NCBI GenBank assembly: GCA_050946055.1
Contig: JBMNUB010000009.1
Location: 17,770-81,769 of the forward strand
Origin: Fimadaptatus sp050946055
Lineage (GTDB): Bacteria; Bacillota; Clostridia; Christensenellales; Aristaeellaceae
Direction of reading: 5' to 3'
Length of the DNA: 64,000 nucleotides
Under the pieces are notes generated by a model, which worked only from the letters and a program-made list of their open reading frames with translations, was not told the DNA's origin and did not search any database. This document shows, in pieces, positions 17,824 through 26,965 of the stretch. A program made the position numbers and the translations under genes. How positions within the stretch are numbered: position 1 is the first letter of the stretch; each line of letters starts with the position of its first letter.

Positions 17824-18651
17824 TCAATACACGCCTATGCGGGTGTGCGCTACGCAGCCCGCCAGTATGTCCGATATGCGATGGCGCGCGTGCGCTATGA
17901 GCACGGTCGTGCCGCGCCTGACCGGCTCTATCGAGAACTCCAGCTTGGCATGCGCGCCGCCCGAGCCCTTGCGCGAGGTACCCACGCAGCAGAGCTGCAT
18001 GGCGCGTATCCTGGCTATGCAGTCATCGGCGTTGTCCGCGCGTATCTCGTCCACCAGCGTCTTAGGGTCCTTGGGGTCGCGGTATATGCCCTCGGTCGAG
18101 GTCATGATTAGCAGGTACTTGGAGTGCATGAGTTCGCTCACGACCGCTGCCGTCTCGTCGTTGTCCACGCACTCGACCACGTGATCGCTCCTGCGGCGCA
18201 GCTCGGTCAGCTCGAACTTGCGCGTCTCCTCGTCGGACACTGGGTCGTTGTAGTTGATTATGGGTATGGCATCCTGCGCCATGGCGCGCTCCAGTGCGCG
18301 GCGTATGTGCAGGCGCTTTTCGGGGTCGTTGAAGTGCTGATGCTCCACCAGCAGCTGACGCACCGAGTATTCCGGGTGTATGAACTGGCGATAATTGGCC
18401 ATGAGTATGGACTGCCCCTGCGCGCTGTAATCGGTCTTGCACTCCTCGGCATCGCCCTCCAGCTCGCGTCCGCCGTTGCGCTTCATGTAGTCCAGCCTGC
18501 CTATCTCCGCCGCGCCGCTGGTCACCCATATCATGCCTGGGCGCAGCTCATCGCCCAGGCGCGAGAGTATGTTGTAATCTATGTCATTGTCCTCGCGGCG
18601 TATCAGCGCCATAGAGCCCACCTTGCCCACCAGTGTGACTTCCCGCTCCAT
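17824..18651 (-). CDS. Amino acid kinase family protein, glutamate 5-kinase-like
   Basis: The 275-residue protein has the amino-acid kinase fold: VGKVGSMALIRRED at the N-terminus (phosphate loop), MIWVTSGAAEIGR (substrate loop resembling the SSGAVAAG of ProB), IPIINYNDPVSDEE, and GTSRKGSGGAHAKLE, which corresponds to the GTGGMxTKLxAA nucleotide motif. Glutamate 5-kinase phosphorylates glutamate in proline synthesis, but no proA or proC is adjacent and no PUA domain is present, so a divergent or different substrate is possible. GGGTGA lies 7 bases before the ATG. An extended -10 (TGGTACAAT, at 18694-18702) is upstream. Confidence 0.75.
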   Translation of the reverse strand: MEREVTLVGKVGSMALIRREDNDIDYNILSRLGDELRPGMIWVTSGAAEIGRLDYMKRNGGRELEGDAEECKTDYSAQGQSILMANYRQFIHPEYSVRQLLVEHQHFNDPEKRLHIRRALERAMAQDAIPIINYNDPVSDEETRKFELTELRRRSDHVVECVDNDETAAVVSELMHSKYLLIMTSTEGIYRDPKDPKTLVDEIRADNADDCIARIRAMQLCCVGTSRKGSGGAHAKLEFSIEPVRRGTTVLIAHARHRISDILAGCVAHTRIGVY

Positions 18652-18702
18652 GCTATTCACCCGTTTCCATAAGTTTTGCCGTTTATGCCGCATATTGTAC
18701 CA

Positions 18703-19155
18703 CATCGGCGGGCAGGTGGCAATACTTTATCGCATTAACATTGTGACGCGCTTCATGCATGCCGCACAATAGCCGCCGCTAAAATTATGTCGCGCATGAA
18801 TTCGGAGATGAGCATTATGGCAGATGCGCGCAAGAGCAACTGCATCATTTGTGTCCAACATGCCCTCGATTTAAGCGCGGCTAATTAGGCTATACGAAAT
18901 CCGTCTTGTACAAAGCACGTGTTACACAGACATGCCCAGCACCATTCAAAGACCTTGCAAGCGCATGCCGCAGTTGCACATGGAGTCCGCATTGTGCAAA
19001 CATATGCAAAACACCGGTTGCGCAGACTTATACTCAGCACAGCGCGCGGTCGCATGCGGGATTCATCCCGTGCAGGCTTGTATCAGTCAAAGCATATTTC
19101 ACACACGTCAGCACGCTGTGTTCCGCATGATAAACCGCGCGGCGCTTTACCTTTT
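18703..19155. other. Intergenic region with no recognised gene
   Basis: About 450 bases between the kinase-like gene and the repeat copies. Short frames only; no ribosome binding site or family resemblance was found. Confidence 0.5.
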
Positions 19156-19410
19156 CAGCTTGTCAAAAATGTATTCTTGACAAGCGTGGACGGGGGAGAA
19201 CCTCCCCCGCCACAGCCACTCCTGCTCAGTTTCCACTGAAATCCTTAAGGTTTACGAGCGTGGAAACTGCAGGGTAGATATGCTGCTCTGGAAAATGGGA
19301 TTTCCCGCCGCCAAAATATCTACGCGCCCACCACACATGCCGCTGGGCGCTACCTAAGCCGGCGGGCTGCGAGGCCCGCCAAACTCTCCCGGGGTTTTTT
19401 GACAGGCTGA
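19156..19410 (-). repeat. Interspersed inverted-repeat element, full copy in reverse orientation
   Basis: Bounded by CAGCTTGTCAAAAA and TTTTTTGACAGGCTGA, length about 255, the reverse orientation of the copy at 6537-6793. The internal order is the same when reversed: GGGGGAG/CTCCCCC hairpin, GGAAACTG, AAATCCTTAAGG, GGGATTTCCCGCCGCCAAAA, CGCTGGGCGCTACC, GGCGGGC-GCGAG-GCCCGCC hairpin. Confidence 0.85.
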
Positions 19411-19550
19411 GGACATATATTTTTACCCCGGGAAACGAGATTTCCCCCGCGTAAAAAATCCTGAGCGCCCACCGCACATGCCGCTGGGCGCTACCTAAGC
19501 CGGCGGGCTGCGAGGCCCGCCAAGCTCTCCCGGGGTTTTTGACAGGCTGA
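19411..19550 (-). repeat. Truncated second copy of the inverted-repeat element
   Basis: Directly abuts the full copy. Only the half from the GAGATTTCCC/AAAATCCTGAGCGCCC segment to the terminal TTTTTGACAGGCTGA remains. Nearly 90 bases of this half (about 19465-19550) are almost identical to the neighbouring copy. Confidence 0.8.
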
Positions 19551-19613
19551 CTTTTATTATTCAGGAATGCCAAGGCTCGCCTCTCATGCCTATTCAGGGC
19601 GCATATTGGCGCA

Positions 19614-19650
19614 CAAAAGCAGAGCCCCGGACATATGCCCGAAGCTCTGC
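19614..19650 (-). terminator. Terminator of the hydrolase/reductase operon
   Basis: Minus strand stem GCAGAGC-CGG / CCG-GCTCTGC with a central two-base mismatch and the loop GCATATGT, followed by TTTT. Confidence 0.7.
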
Positions 19651-19661
19651 CATGATAAACT

Positions 19662-20852
19662 TTAGTCCACTATAGCCCCATAAACCGCCTGCGCATACAG
19701 CGGCACGAAGCGATAATGACGGCCGGGATTGGTCTGCACCATGAACACGCTCACCATGTCCTCCTTGGGATCGACCGAGAACCACGTGCCGGCCATGCCG
19801 TCCCACGCAAACTCGCCCACGCTGCCGTAGCCCGCTATCTCGGGGTGCATCATCACGCGCACCGCCAGACCGTAGCCGTAGCCACGCTGGGTGTCCCAGT
19901 TGTAGTCCTTGAGCTGCTCGGCGCTTAAGTGGTTGGTGCTCATCAGCTCCACGCTCTTGCGCGAGAGTATGCGCACGCCGTCCAGCTCGCCGCCGCCCAG
20001 CAGCATGCGCGCAAAGCGCGCCACGTCGCGCGCGGTGCTGACGAGACCTCCGCCGCCGCTCTCGAACGCGGGCGCCTGCGTGCGGCGGTCCATGTCGTCG
20101 GCGGGCGTGAAGTGGTCGTCGCCGTCCACGCCGTACATCCTGACTAAGCGATCGGCCTTATCGCCCTCTACATAGAAGCCGGTGTCCTTGAGCCCCAGCG
20201 GGTCGAATATGTGCTGCTTCATGAACTCGCTCAGCTTCATGCCCGACATAACCTCGACCAGCGCGCCCAGCACGTCTATCGAGAAGCCGTACATCCAATG
20301 CTCGCCCGGATGGAAGCACAGCGGCGCGCGCGCATATTCGCGCACTATGCGCTGGGTATCCCAAGGCTTTCCTGCCTTTATATCCTGCTCCATGGCGGCG
20401 TACATGTCCTTCAGCACCAGATCGGACACGGTGTTGCCGCCCGGATAAGGTATGCCGCTGGTCATGGTGAACAGGTCGCGTATCTCCAGCGGGCGCTTGG
20501 GCGGCACAAGCTCTATCGCGCCCAGCGGCGTGAGCGTGCCGACCTTTACGTCGTTGTATTCGGGTATGAACTTGCCCACGGGGTCGTGCATCTTGTACTT
20601 GCCCTGCTCGTGCAGTATCATCATGCAGACCGAGGTGAACACCTTGCTCATCGAGAATATGCGGAATATGGAGTCCTCGCGCAGCGGCTTGCCCGCCTCC
20701 ATGTCGGCGCTGCCATATGTCGCAAAGTAGCCTTCCTCGCCATGGCGAATCACCAGCGCCTGCACGCAGGGCAGTTCGCCCCTTTCCACCCAGCCGGACA
20801 GCAGCCTGTCTATGTTCTTAAGCCTGTCCGGGCAAAATCCCGCCTTATTCAT
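19662..20852 (-). CDS. Beta-lactamase family serine hydrolase (EstB-like)
   Basis: The 396-residue protein carries the SxxK nucleophile motif in IFSMSKVFTS near residue 69, HWMYGFSIDVLGALVE (the tyrosine motif of the EstB-type esterases) and GGGGLVSTARDVARFARML. Such proteins are usually esterases or D-aminopeptidases, not antibiotic resistance enzymes. No signal peptide is visible, so it is likely cytoplasmic. The ATG at 20852 has GGAGG 9 bases upstream; that Shine-Dalgarno overlaps the 3' end of the upstream aldo/keto reductase, indicating an operon. Confidence 0.9.
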   Translation of the reverse strand: MNKAGFCPDRLKNIDRLLSGWVERGELPCVQALVIRHGEEGYFATYGSADMEAGKPLREDSIFRIFSMSKVFTSVCMMILHEQGKYKMHDPVGKFIPEYNDVKVGTLTPLGAIELVPPKRPLEIRDLFTMTSGIPYPGGNTVSDLVLKDMYAAMEQDIKAGKPWDTQRIVREYARAPLCFHPGEHWMYGFSIDVLGALVEVMSGMKLSEFMKQHIFDPLGLKDTGFYVEGDKADRLVRMYGVDGDDHFTPADDMDRRTQAPAFESGGGGLVSTARDVARFARMLLGGGELDGVRILSRKSVELMSTNHLSAEQLKDYNWDTQRGYGYGLAVRVMMHPEIAGYGSVGEFAWDGMAGTWFSVDPKEDMVSVFMVQTNPGRHYRFVPLYAQAVYGAIVD

Positions 20853-20856
20853 TGCG

Positions 20857-21894
20857 TCATTCCTCCTTTTTGCCCGAAGTATACTCGGCATAAAGCTTGC
20901 GATAGAACTTCAGGCTCTCGGGTATAAGCTCATACGGCTTCAGGTGATACGGGCAGCGCGATGCGCACGCGCCGCAGTGCGTGCAGTCCTCCACCCTGTC
21001 CATCTGCTCCTTGAACTCGGGCGTCATCCAGCTGTCTATCGGCGAGCGCGTGAGCAGCTGTATAAGGCGCGAGGCATTGTTGAGCGGTATGCCCACAGGG
21101 CAGGGCATGCAATAGCCGCAGCCGCGGCAGAACGAGCCAATCAGCTCCTGCCTGTCCTTTGCTATCACCGCGCGCAGCTCGTCATTCAGCTCCACGCCCT
21201 CGCTGTCCGCGGCCAGGAACTCGTCCAGCTCATGCTGATGCTGTATGCCGTATATCGGCACCACGCCCTTGTGCGCGCGCATGAAGGCGTGTATGGCGCG
21301 GGCATTGGTCAAGAGTCCGCCCGAGAGCGCCTTCATGGCGATAAAGCCCATGCCGCGCGACAGGCACTTCTCCACGAGCTTGCTATCCTCCTCCGAGGCA
21401 AGGTAGCTGAACGGGAATTGCAGCGTATCGAACAGGCCGCTGTCCACGGCTTCGTTGGCGTATTCGAGGGAGTGCTGCGTGAGTCCTATGAAGCGTATCT
21501 TGCCCTGCTGGCGCGCCTTGACCGCCGCGTCGTACAGCCCATCCTCGCCGCCGGGGGCTATGGTCATCTGGCGGTTATGGAACTGATACACGTCTATGTA
21601 GTCGGTCTTGAGCATGCGCAGGCTGGTCTCAAGATCCTTCATGTAGTCCGCGCCGTTGTTGGCCGGGGACTTGGAGGTTATCACTATGTCATGGCGCACG
21701 TCGGAGAGCGCGCGGCCAATTTTCTCCTCGCTGTCGGTATACGAGCGCGCCGTATCGAAAAAGCGCACGCCCTTGTCATAGGCATAGCGCAGAAGGCGCG
21801 TGCCGTCCTCCATATTGCGGCGCTGCACGGGCAGCGCGCCAAACGACACCGATGTGGCTTCAAGGCCGGTATTGCCCAGCTTTATCTTATCCAT
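20857..21894 (-). CDS. Aldo/keto reductase with C-terminal 2x[4Fe-4S] domain
   Basis: The 345-residue protein has the NADPH-dependent aldo/keto reductase barrel: GVRFFDTARSYTDSEEKIG (catalytic Asp/Tyr), VITSKSP (Lys) and DVYQFHNRQ (His). The last 90 residues hold two ferredoxin-type cysteine clusters, CRGCGYCMPCPVG and CTHCGACASRCPY. This reductase-ferredoxin fusion is common in anaerobic Clostridia; the electron donor and substrate are not known. It is the first gene of a two-gene unit with the serine hydrolase. A second, divergent member of the same family lies at 27531-28667. Confidence 0.92.
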   Translation of the reverse strand: MDKIKLGNTGLEATSVSFGALPVQRRNMEDGTRLLRYAYDKGVRFFDTARSYTDSEEKIGRALSDVRHDIVITSKSPANNGADYMKDLETSLRMLKTDYIDVYQFHNRQMTIAPGGEDGLYDAAVKARQQGKIRFIGLTQHSLEYANEAVDSGLFDTLQFPFSYLASEEDSKLVEKCLSRGMGFIAMKALSGGLLTNARAIHAFMRAHKGVVPIYGIQHQHELDEFLAADSEGVELNDELRAVIAKDRQELIGSFCRGCGYCMPCPVGIPLNNASRLIQLLTRSPIDSWMTPEFKEQMDRVEDCTHCGACASRCPYHLKPYELIPESLKFYRKLYAEYTSGKKEE

Positions 21895-22119
21895 AAGTCA
21901 ACTCCCCTGCTGCATCACGCTGCGCATGATGCGCATTTTGATATCATAGCGAATGCACGGGCGAAAATGAGCATCCTGCCGCGCACTGCAAAGCACACTC
22001 CGCCCTGCCGCGCTATGCCATTTGCGCGCAATGCCCTATATCTATTTAAGGAGATAGCTCCGCCCGCTCATCCGCAATTAACTAATGCGCGCGGATAAGC
22101 CGCGCGCCACAGAACGCCT

Positions 22120-24156
22120 TTACTTGCGCACCAAGGTTGCGCCGGTCAGCGGCTTAAGCTCTATCGGGCCGGTGATTTCCTCGCCGGTCAGCAGATCGCG
22201 GCAGCCCTCCAGCGGCACTACCGTGCGCGTTTCATGGTCGAAGTTCATGTAGAATATGTACTTTGCTCCGTCCTCGCCATCGCGCGACGCGCTCAGCACG
22301 CCGTCGGGTATCTCGCGCGCCAGCGTGGGCATGCCCAGCTTGGCCACGCGGGAGGCGTAGAACTGCTTGAGGAAGGCGCGATCGACGCGGGAAGCGATGT
22401 ACCATGCCTGACCCTCGCCAAAGTCGTTCACGGTCACGGCGGGCGTTCCCTTATAGAAATCGTCGCCATACACGGCCTGAACGCGCGCGGTGTTGGCATG
22501 CATGAGGTCGCAGGCCGTGTTGCACTCGTAGCTGCCGGTTATGCCCATCTCGTTGCCGTCCTCGGCCACGATGGAGTTGCTGTCGTAATCCCAGAGGCCG
22601 TCGGTCTCCTCGACCCATATGCCCATAAGATCCTTGAGCGGGCCCGGCCAGCCGCCCAGGAAGCACAGGTCGTTTTCGTCGGCCACGCCGCTCATGTAGG
22701 TCATGACCAGCTGTCCGCCGCGCTTTACGAACTCCTCCAGACGCTCAGGCACGCCGGGCTTTATCATGTAGAGCATGGGCGCAACCACGAGGGAGTACTT
22801 GTCCAGACTCTGATCGGAGTCGATTACGTCCACGTCTATGCCCTGGGACTTGAGGCCGTAGTAGTGATCGTCAACCAGCGCATCGTGCTTCTTGTCGCGG
22901 CGTATGCCCTCGGCGCTCTCTATCGCCCAGCGGTTCTCCCAGTCATATATCAGCGCGGCCTTGGCATGCGTCATGCTGTGCAGCGCGGGCTTTATGTCCA
23001 TGAGGTACTCGCCCACGTCGGTCACGTCGCGGAACACGCGGGTATGCTCGTGGCCCACATGATCCACTACCGCGCCGTGCAGCTTCTCGGACGAGCCGCG
23101 GCTCTTGCGCCACTGGAAGTACTGCACGCTGTCCGCGCCGTGCGCAACCGCCAGCATGCTGCTGAGCAGATGCATGCCCGGGCGCTTGAGCTTGCAGACC
23201 TCCTGCCAGTTGGTCGCGGACGGAGTGGACTCCATAAGCACCCACGGCTTTTGCAGTATGGAGCGTATGCAGTCGTGATAGAAGGCGGTGTTGCGCGCGA
23301 CCTCGGCATCGCTGCCCTTGTCCCTGCCCCACAGCGGATAGTTGTCCCAGGAGGCGAAGTCTATCACGTCCTTGAACTTGAAGTAGTCAAGGCCGATGTA
23401 GCGGTTCATGAAGTTGGCCGTCACCGGCAGGTCGGGCGTGAGGCGGCGCAGCGGCTCGACCTCGTTCTTCATGAAGTCCACGGTCTGATAGGTTATGAAG
23501 CGCGCCCATGCGAGGTTGAGCGCCATGACCGCGTTCTCGCCGTACTTGGTGGGCGGGTCTATCTGGCTCCAGTCGGTATAGGTGTGCGCCCAGAACGAAG
23601 TCCACCAGCAGCGGTTCAGCTCGTCCAGCGAGCCATACTCGCGCTTCAGGAAGTCGCGGAAGGCGTTCTTGCACAGGTCGCAGTAGCACACGCCCTCGAA
23701 CTCGTTGGATATGTGCCAGCCCACCACGCCCGGATGCTTGCCGAAGCGCTCGGCCAGCTTGGTATTCATCTGATGCACCTTCATGCGATAGGTGGGCGAA
23801 GTGTAGCAGTGGTTATGACGGCTGCCGTGAGTGTTCCTGTGGCCATCCTCGCGCACGCGCAGCACTTCGGGATAGCGCTGGCTCATCCACGCGGGGCGCG
23901 CGCCGCTGGGCGTGGCAAGCAGCACGGATATGCCGTTTGCATACAGTCTGTTTATGACGCGCTCCAGCCAGTCGAAGTTGTACACGCCCTCCTCAGGCTC
24001 CAGCGCCGCCCATGCAAATATGCCCACTGACATTATGTTGCAATGGCTCAGCTTCATAAGGCGCACGTCTTCTTCCAGCACGTGCTCATTGTCCAGCCAC
24101 TGATCGGGGTTGTAGTCGCCGCCATGTCCAAATACCGGGAACTTCCATTCAGCCAT
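22120..24156 (-). CDS. GH42 beta-galactosidase
   Basis: The 678-residue enzyme cleaves terminal beta-galactose from oligosaccharides. GH42 landmarks: GGDYNPDQWL at the N-terminus, acid/base glutamate in GWHISNEFEGVCYCDLC near residue 145, and the nucleophile glutamate in PWVLMESTPSATNW near 310. Cysteines around the NE motif fit the structural zinc site of many GH42 enzymes. No signal peptide, so cytoplasmic. GGAGGA precedes the ATG by about 7 bases. It stands 60 bases downstream of the 2-hydroxyacid dehydrogenase in the same direction and may be cotranscribed. Confidence 0.96.
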   Translation of the reverse strand: MAEWKFPVFGHGGDYNPDQWLDNEHVLEEDVRLMKLSHCNIMSVGIFAWAALEPEEGVYNFDWLERVINRLYANGISVLLATPSGARPAWMSQRYPEVLRVREDGHRNTHGSRHNHCYTSPTYRMKVHQMNTKLAERFGKHPGVVGWHISNEFEGVCYCDLCKNAFRDFLKREYGSLDELNRCWWTSFWAHTYTDWSQIDPPTKYGENAVMALNLAWARFITYQTVDFMKNEVEPLRRLTPDLPVTANFMNRYIGLDYFKFKDVIDFASWDNYPLWGRDKGSDAEVARNTAFYHDCIRSILQKPWVLMESTPSATNWQEVCKLKRPGMHLLSSMLAVAHGADSVQYFQWRKSRGSSEKLHGAVVDHVGHEHTRVFRDVTDVGEYLMDIKPALHSMTHAKAALIYDWENRWAIESAEGIRRDKKHDALVDDHYYGLKSQGIDVDVIDSDQSLDKYSLVVAPMLYMIKPGVPERLEEFVKRGGQLVMTYMSGVADENDLCFLGGWPGPLKDLMGIWVEETDGLWDYDSNSIVAEDGNEMGITGSYECNTACDLMHANTARVQAVYGDDFYKGTPAVTVNDFGEGQAWYIASRVDRAFLKQFYASRVAKLGMPTLAREIPDGVLSASRDGEDGAKYIFYMNFDHETRTVVPLEGCRDLLTGEEITGPIELKPLTGATLVRK

Positions 24157-24217
24157 TTAGATGTCCTCCGTATCGATATAGTTTTGTCTTTGGAAAGCCC
24201 TGCGCATGCTGCGCGCG

Positions 24218-25180
24218 TCAGCCCAGCACTACGCCGTTTACCACATTGCGCGGAGTGCGCCCGTCCAGCGCCTCCATTATGCGCTGCGCACAGGCGCTTG
24301 CCATCTGCGCGCGCGTCTCGACCGTGTTAGTGCCGACATGCGGGGTAAGCACTACGTTGTCCAGCTCAAGCAGCTCGGCAGGCACATCGGGTTCCTGTGG
24401 GAACACGTCCAGTCCCGCGCCCGCTATGCGCTTTTGCCTTAGCGCCTCTATAAGCGCCGCCGTGTCCACCACGCCGCCGCGCGACGTGTTTATCAGCATC
24501 GCCTGCGGCTTCATCAGCGCTATCCTGCGCGCATCCATAAGGCCGCGCGTGGAGTCGGTCAGCGGGCAGTTTATGCTTATCACATCGCTTGCGGCTATTA
24601 GCTCGTCCAGCTCCATATAGCGGCAGCCCTGCTCGCGCTCCCCGGGCAGGCGATGGCGATTATAGTAGGCCACGTCCATGCCCAGCGCACGGCACATATT
24701 TGCCAGCGCGCCGCCTATGTGACCCATGCCGATTATGCCAAGGAGCTTGCCATTAAGCGTATGCCCCATGCGCGCGCCCATAGTGAACAGCCCCTGCTCC
24801 CCCGCGCGCAGCGCGCGATCCAGCTCGGTCACGCGGCGCGACAGGCTCATAAGCAGCGCCAGCGCCAGTTCAGCGGTTGCCTGCATGGTATCGTCGGGTA
24901 TGTTGGTCACGGGTATGCCGCGCGCTGCCGCCGCCTGAGTGTCTATGCGGTCGTAGCCCGCGCCGTAATTGCTGATTATCTTAAGGCGCGGCGCGGCCGC
25001 TATCATCTGGGCATCTATCGCGGCGCAGGCCAGCACGGCATCCGCCTCGGGCATGCGCGCCAGTATCTCCGCGCGGTCAAAGGACAGCTGTCCCTCGGGC
25101 GGAGTTATCACGCGGCACTTGAGCTTAAGCTCCTCAAGGCCGTCTCCGGGTATGTTGTGCGTAACAAGTACTGTAAATAT
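24218..25180 (-). CDS. D-isomer-specific 2-hydroxyacid dehydrogenase, apparent AUA start
   Basis: The 320-residue protein has the NAD-binding motif GIIGMGHIGGALANM near residue 145, catalytic arginine in INTSRGGVVDT, glutamate in DVFPQEPDVP and histidine in LTPHVGTNTVE. It reduces 2-keto acids or oxidises D-2-hydroxyacids; glyoxylate/hydroxypyruvate reductase-type is likely. Homologous N-termini begin right at the strand FTVLVTHN. The only canonical in-frame codon upstream is GTG at 25195, but a strong GGGAGGGG lies between it and residue F2, exactly 5 to 7 bases before an ATA codon at 25180. Initiation at AUA is therefore the best reading. Confidence 0.88.
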   Translation of the reverse strand: MFTVLVTHNIPGDGLEELKLKCRVITPPEGQLSFDRAEILARMPEADAVLACAAIDAQMIAAAPRLKIISNYGAGYDRIDTQAAAARGIPVTNIPDDTMQATAELALALLMSLSRRVTELDRALRAGEQGLFTMGARMGHTLNGKLLGIIGMGHIGGALANMCRALGMDVAYYNRHRLPGEREQGCRYMELDELIAASDVISINCPLTDSTRGLMDARRIALMKPQAMLINTSRGGVVDTAALIEALRQKRIAGAGLDVFPQEPDVPAELLELDNVVLTPHVGTNTVETRAQMASACAQRIMEALDGRTPRNVVNGVVLG

Positions 25181-25222
25181 GAAAACCCCTCCCACTCGCG
25201 CGCAGCGCAGTATTACGTCTCC

Positions 25223-25251
25223 ATTATATACTCTTTACGCCTTGGCTACAA
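25223..25251 (-). promoter_or_regulatory. Promoter of the 2-hydroxyacid dehydrogenase
   Basis: Minus strand TTGTAG, 17-base spacer, TATAAT, about 40 bases before the start. Confidence 0.65.
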
Positions 25252-25490
25252 GGGGTGAGTCATAACAAATTGGCAGCGCTGCGGGGCGCGCATGCGATGC
25301 AGCCTTAGCGCACGCATTAGCCGTCACAGGCGCACACACCCTGCGCGCCGTCCATCGCACGCAGCGGCAATGAGCGCAGTCTGCACCGGGATATGGCGCG
25401 CCGCACATTGCCTGCCGCATAGCGCAAAGCGGGCCACCCTGCCGCCGCTCAAGTGTGAACAGCGGTAAGGCCGGCCCGCCCAGATGCGGG

Positions 25491-25955
25491 TTACCCAGCC
25501 CGCTCATATATGCGCTTTTGCATCCAGCTGCCATGTCCGATCTTCTCTATTGACGCTGATGCTTTCTGCGCGCAAAGCACATTACAAGGCTCATGTACGC
25601 GGCTATTAGCAGCAGTAAAAGCCATCACGAATGTTCCGGTAAGGTCGCGCGCCTTGTTTCTTGTGTCGAGCACCACTATATCCGCGCCTATGTCGCGCGT
25701 TATGTGCTGCCACTGTTCGATTATCTCGCGGTAATTGCGCCCCAGCCTGTCCAGCGACATCAGATAGAGCGTGTCTCCACGGCGAAGTTTGCACAGCAGC
25801 GCCTCGTATTTCTGGCGGCGAAAGTCCTTGCCGCTCTGCTTTTCTACGACGATGTTGCTGCTAATCAGACCCGCACCCAGCAATGCGTTTATCTGCCTGT
25901 CGGGATGCTGATCCTTCGATGATACCCGCGCATAGCCATATTCCATATTGAACAT
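25491..25955 (-). pseudogene. Decayed serine recombinase (resolvase/invertase family)
   Basis: The first 120 residues are a clear resolvase catalytic domain: MEYGYARVSSKDQHPDRQIN with the nucleophilic serine, LYLMSLDRLGRNYREIIEQW with the active-site arginines, and DLTGTF. After ARDLTGTFVMAFTAA the sequence no longer matches: the expected long helix (LSYVAQxERxNIRxRQ) is missing from this frame, while fragments reminiscent of it (VNREDRTWQLDAKAHI) occur in another frame just before the stop. The helix-turn-helix DNA-binding domain is absent. It is most likely an inactivated relic of a mobile element. GGAGG lies 6 to 7 bases before the ATG at 25955. Confidence 0.8.
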
Positions 25956-26083
25956 AATTATCCTCCTTGACGGTGTTTTGTTTGGGTAAAGCAAAGGCAA
26001 CCTGCGCGAATGCACGGCAAGTTGCCTAAATTACCTGATTTGTCTATATGGCGCTGTGTCCGCGCGCATTTGTATGCCTATCC

Positions 26084-26965
26084 TTATTGAGGGAGCTTGA
26101 CCTTGCGCAGTACTCCATGCACAACATAGCGCGCGTTTTCAAACTCATAGCTGCATGTAGAGAGCGTCAGTATGCGTTCGCCATCCTCCGGCAATGTGTC
26201 CGAATGTATGCTGCTGCGCCCGCGTATGACTTCGCGCCAGCTGGCAAACTCGGCATCGTCCGAAAACGCTATGCGCCATGCGCCGCTGTCGCTTCTGGCC
26301 ACATGCCCGGAGAATGTCTCCATCACATAGCGCGCATCGGGAGTTATCAGCAGTATGCGCGGATGCTGTTCGCAGAACTCCTGCTCCTTATACAGCTTGA
26401 GCCTGCCAAACATCGAACCGTCCTTGCGGTTGTGCGCATATATGACGCTGTGCCTGTCCGAAAAGTCGCTTGCATTGCCCGCGTCCAGAAAGGGACAGCC
26501 GGTCTTGTTCTTTGTGCCGTCGAACATCGTGTCCAGATACTTCCCGTTGTCGCCCGCCTGCACAACCGGATAGCTCAGATTCATGCCTTCTGCATACAGC
26601 CAGCCCACTATATCGGGGTTTATCTGCCTGAGACGGGCAAAGTCTACGTTCGGCCACACAATGCCGAGATAATCGTACTCACGCTCTGCCGCGTGCGCCG
26701 GTTGTATCACTTTCTTCCCGGCAGCGTCGGGCGCATCCGGCGCAATGTCCGCCGCCTTGCCGGATGCGCGGCCGCTATCGGATGCCGGGCTGCCGCCCCC
26801 GGCCCTGTCTTTGTCCAGCGAGATATATTCGTTCAGCGTCGAATAGGCGCTGGAACCGCCTATGTACTCGGCGCTCTGGACCCACACATTATGGGCAGAG
26901 TATATCAACCCTGCGGCAAGCGCCAGCGCTATCGCCACGACCAGCAAAACCTTCTTCCTGCTCAT
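26084..26965 (-). CDS. srtB: Class B sortase
   Basis: The 293-residue transpeptidase is anchored by an N-terminal helix (KKVLLVVAIALALAAGLIY) and covalently attaches proteins to peptidoglycan. The catalytic cysteine is in LTLSTCSYEFENARYVVHG, the histidine in SVIYAHNRKDGSMFG, and the arginine of class B enzymes in FENARYVVHG. A low-complexity linker (residues 55-95) separates membrane anchor and domain. AAGGGA is 6 bases before the ATG at 26965. No protein with a recognisable NPQTN-like sorting signal is in the window. Confidence 0.93.
   Translation of the reverse strand: MSRKKVLLVVAIALALAAGLIYSAHNVWVQSAEYIGGSSAYSTLNEYISLDKDRAGGGSPASDSGRASGKAADIAPDAPDAAGKKVIQPAHAAEREYDYLGIVWPNVDFARLRQINPDIVGWLYAEGMNLSYPVVQAGDNGKYLDTMFDGTKNKTGCPFLDAGNASDFSDRHSVIYAHNRKDGSMFGRLKLYKEQEFCEQHPRILLITPDARYVMETFSGHVARSDSGAWRIAFSDDAEFASWREVIRGRSSIHSDTLPEDGERILTLSTCSYEFENARYVVHGVLRKVKLPQ

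Noticed and set aside
19226..19573. 115-residue open frame on the minus strand
   Set aside because: It lies wholly inside the duplicated inverted-repeat element and repeats its own sequence for that reason.
19662..20852. Antibiotic-resistance beta-lactamase
   Set aside because: No signal peptide and the EstB-type motif pattern point to an esterase/peptidase-like serine hydrolase.
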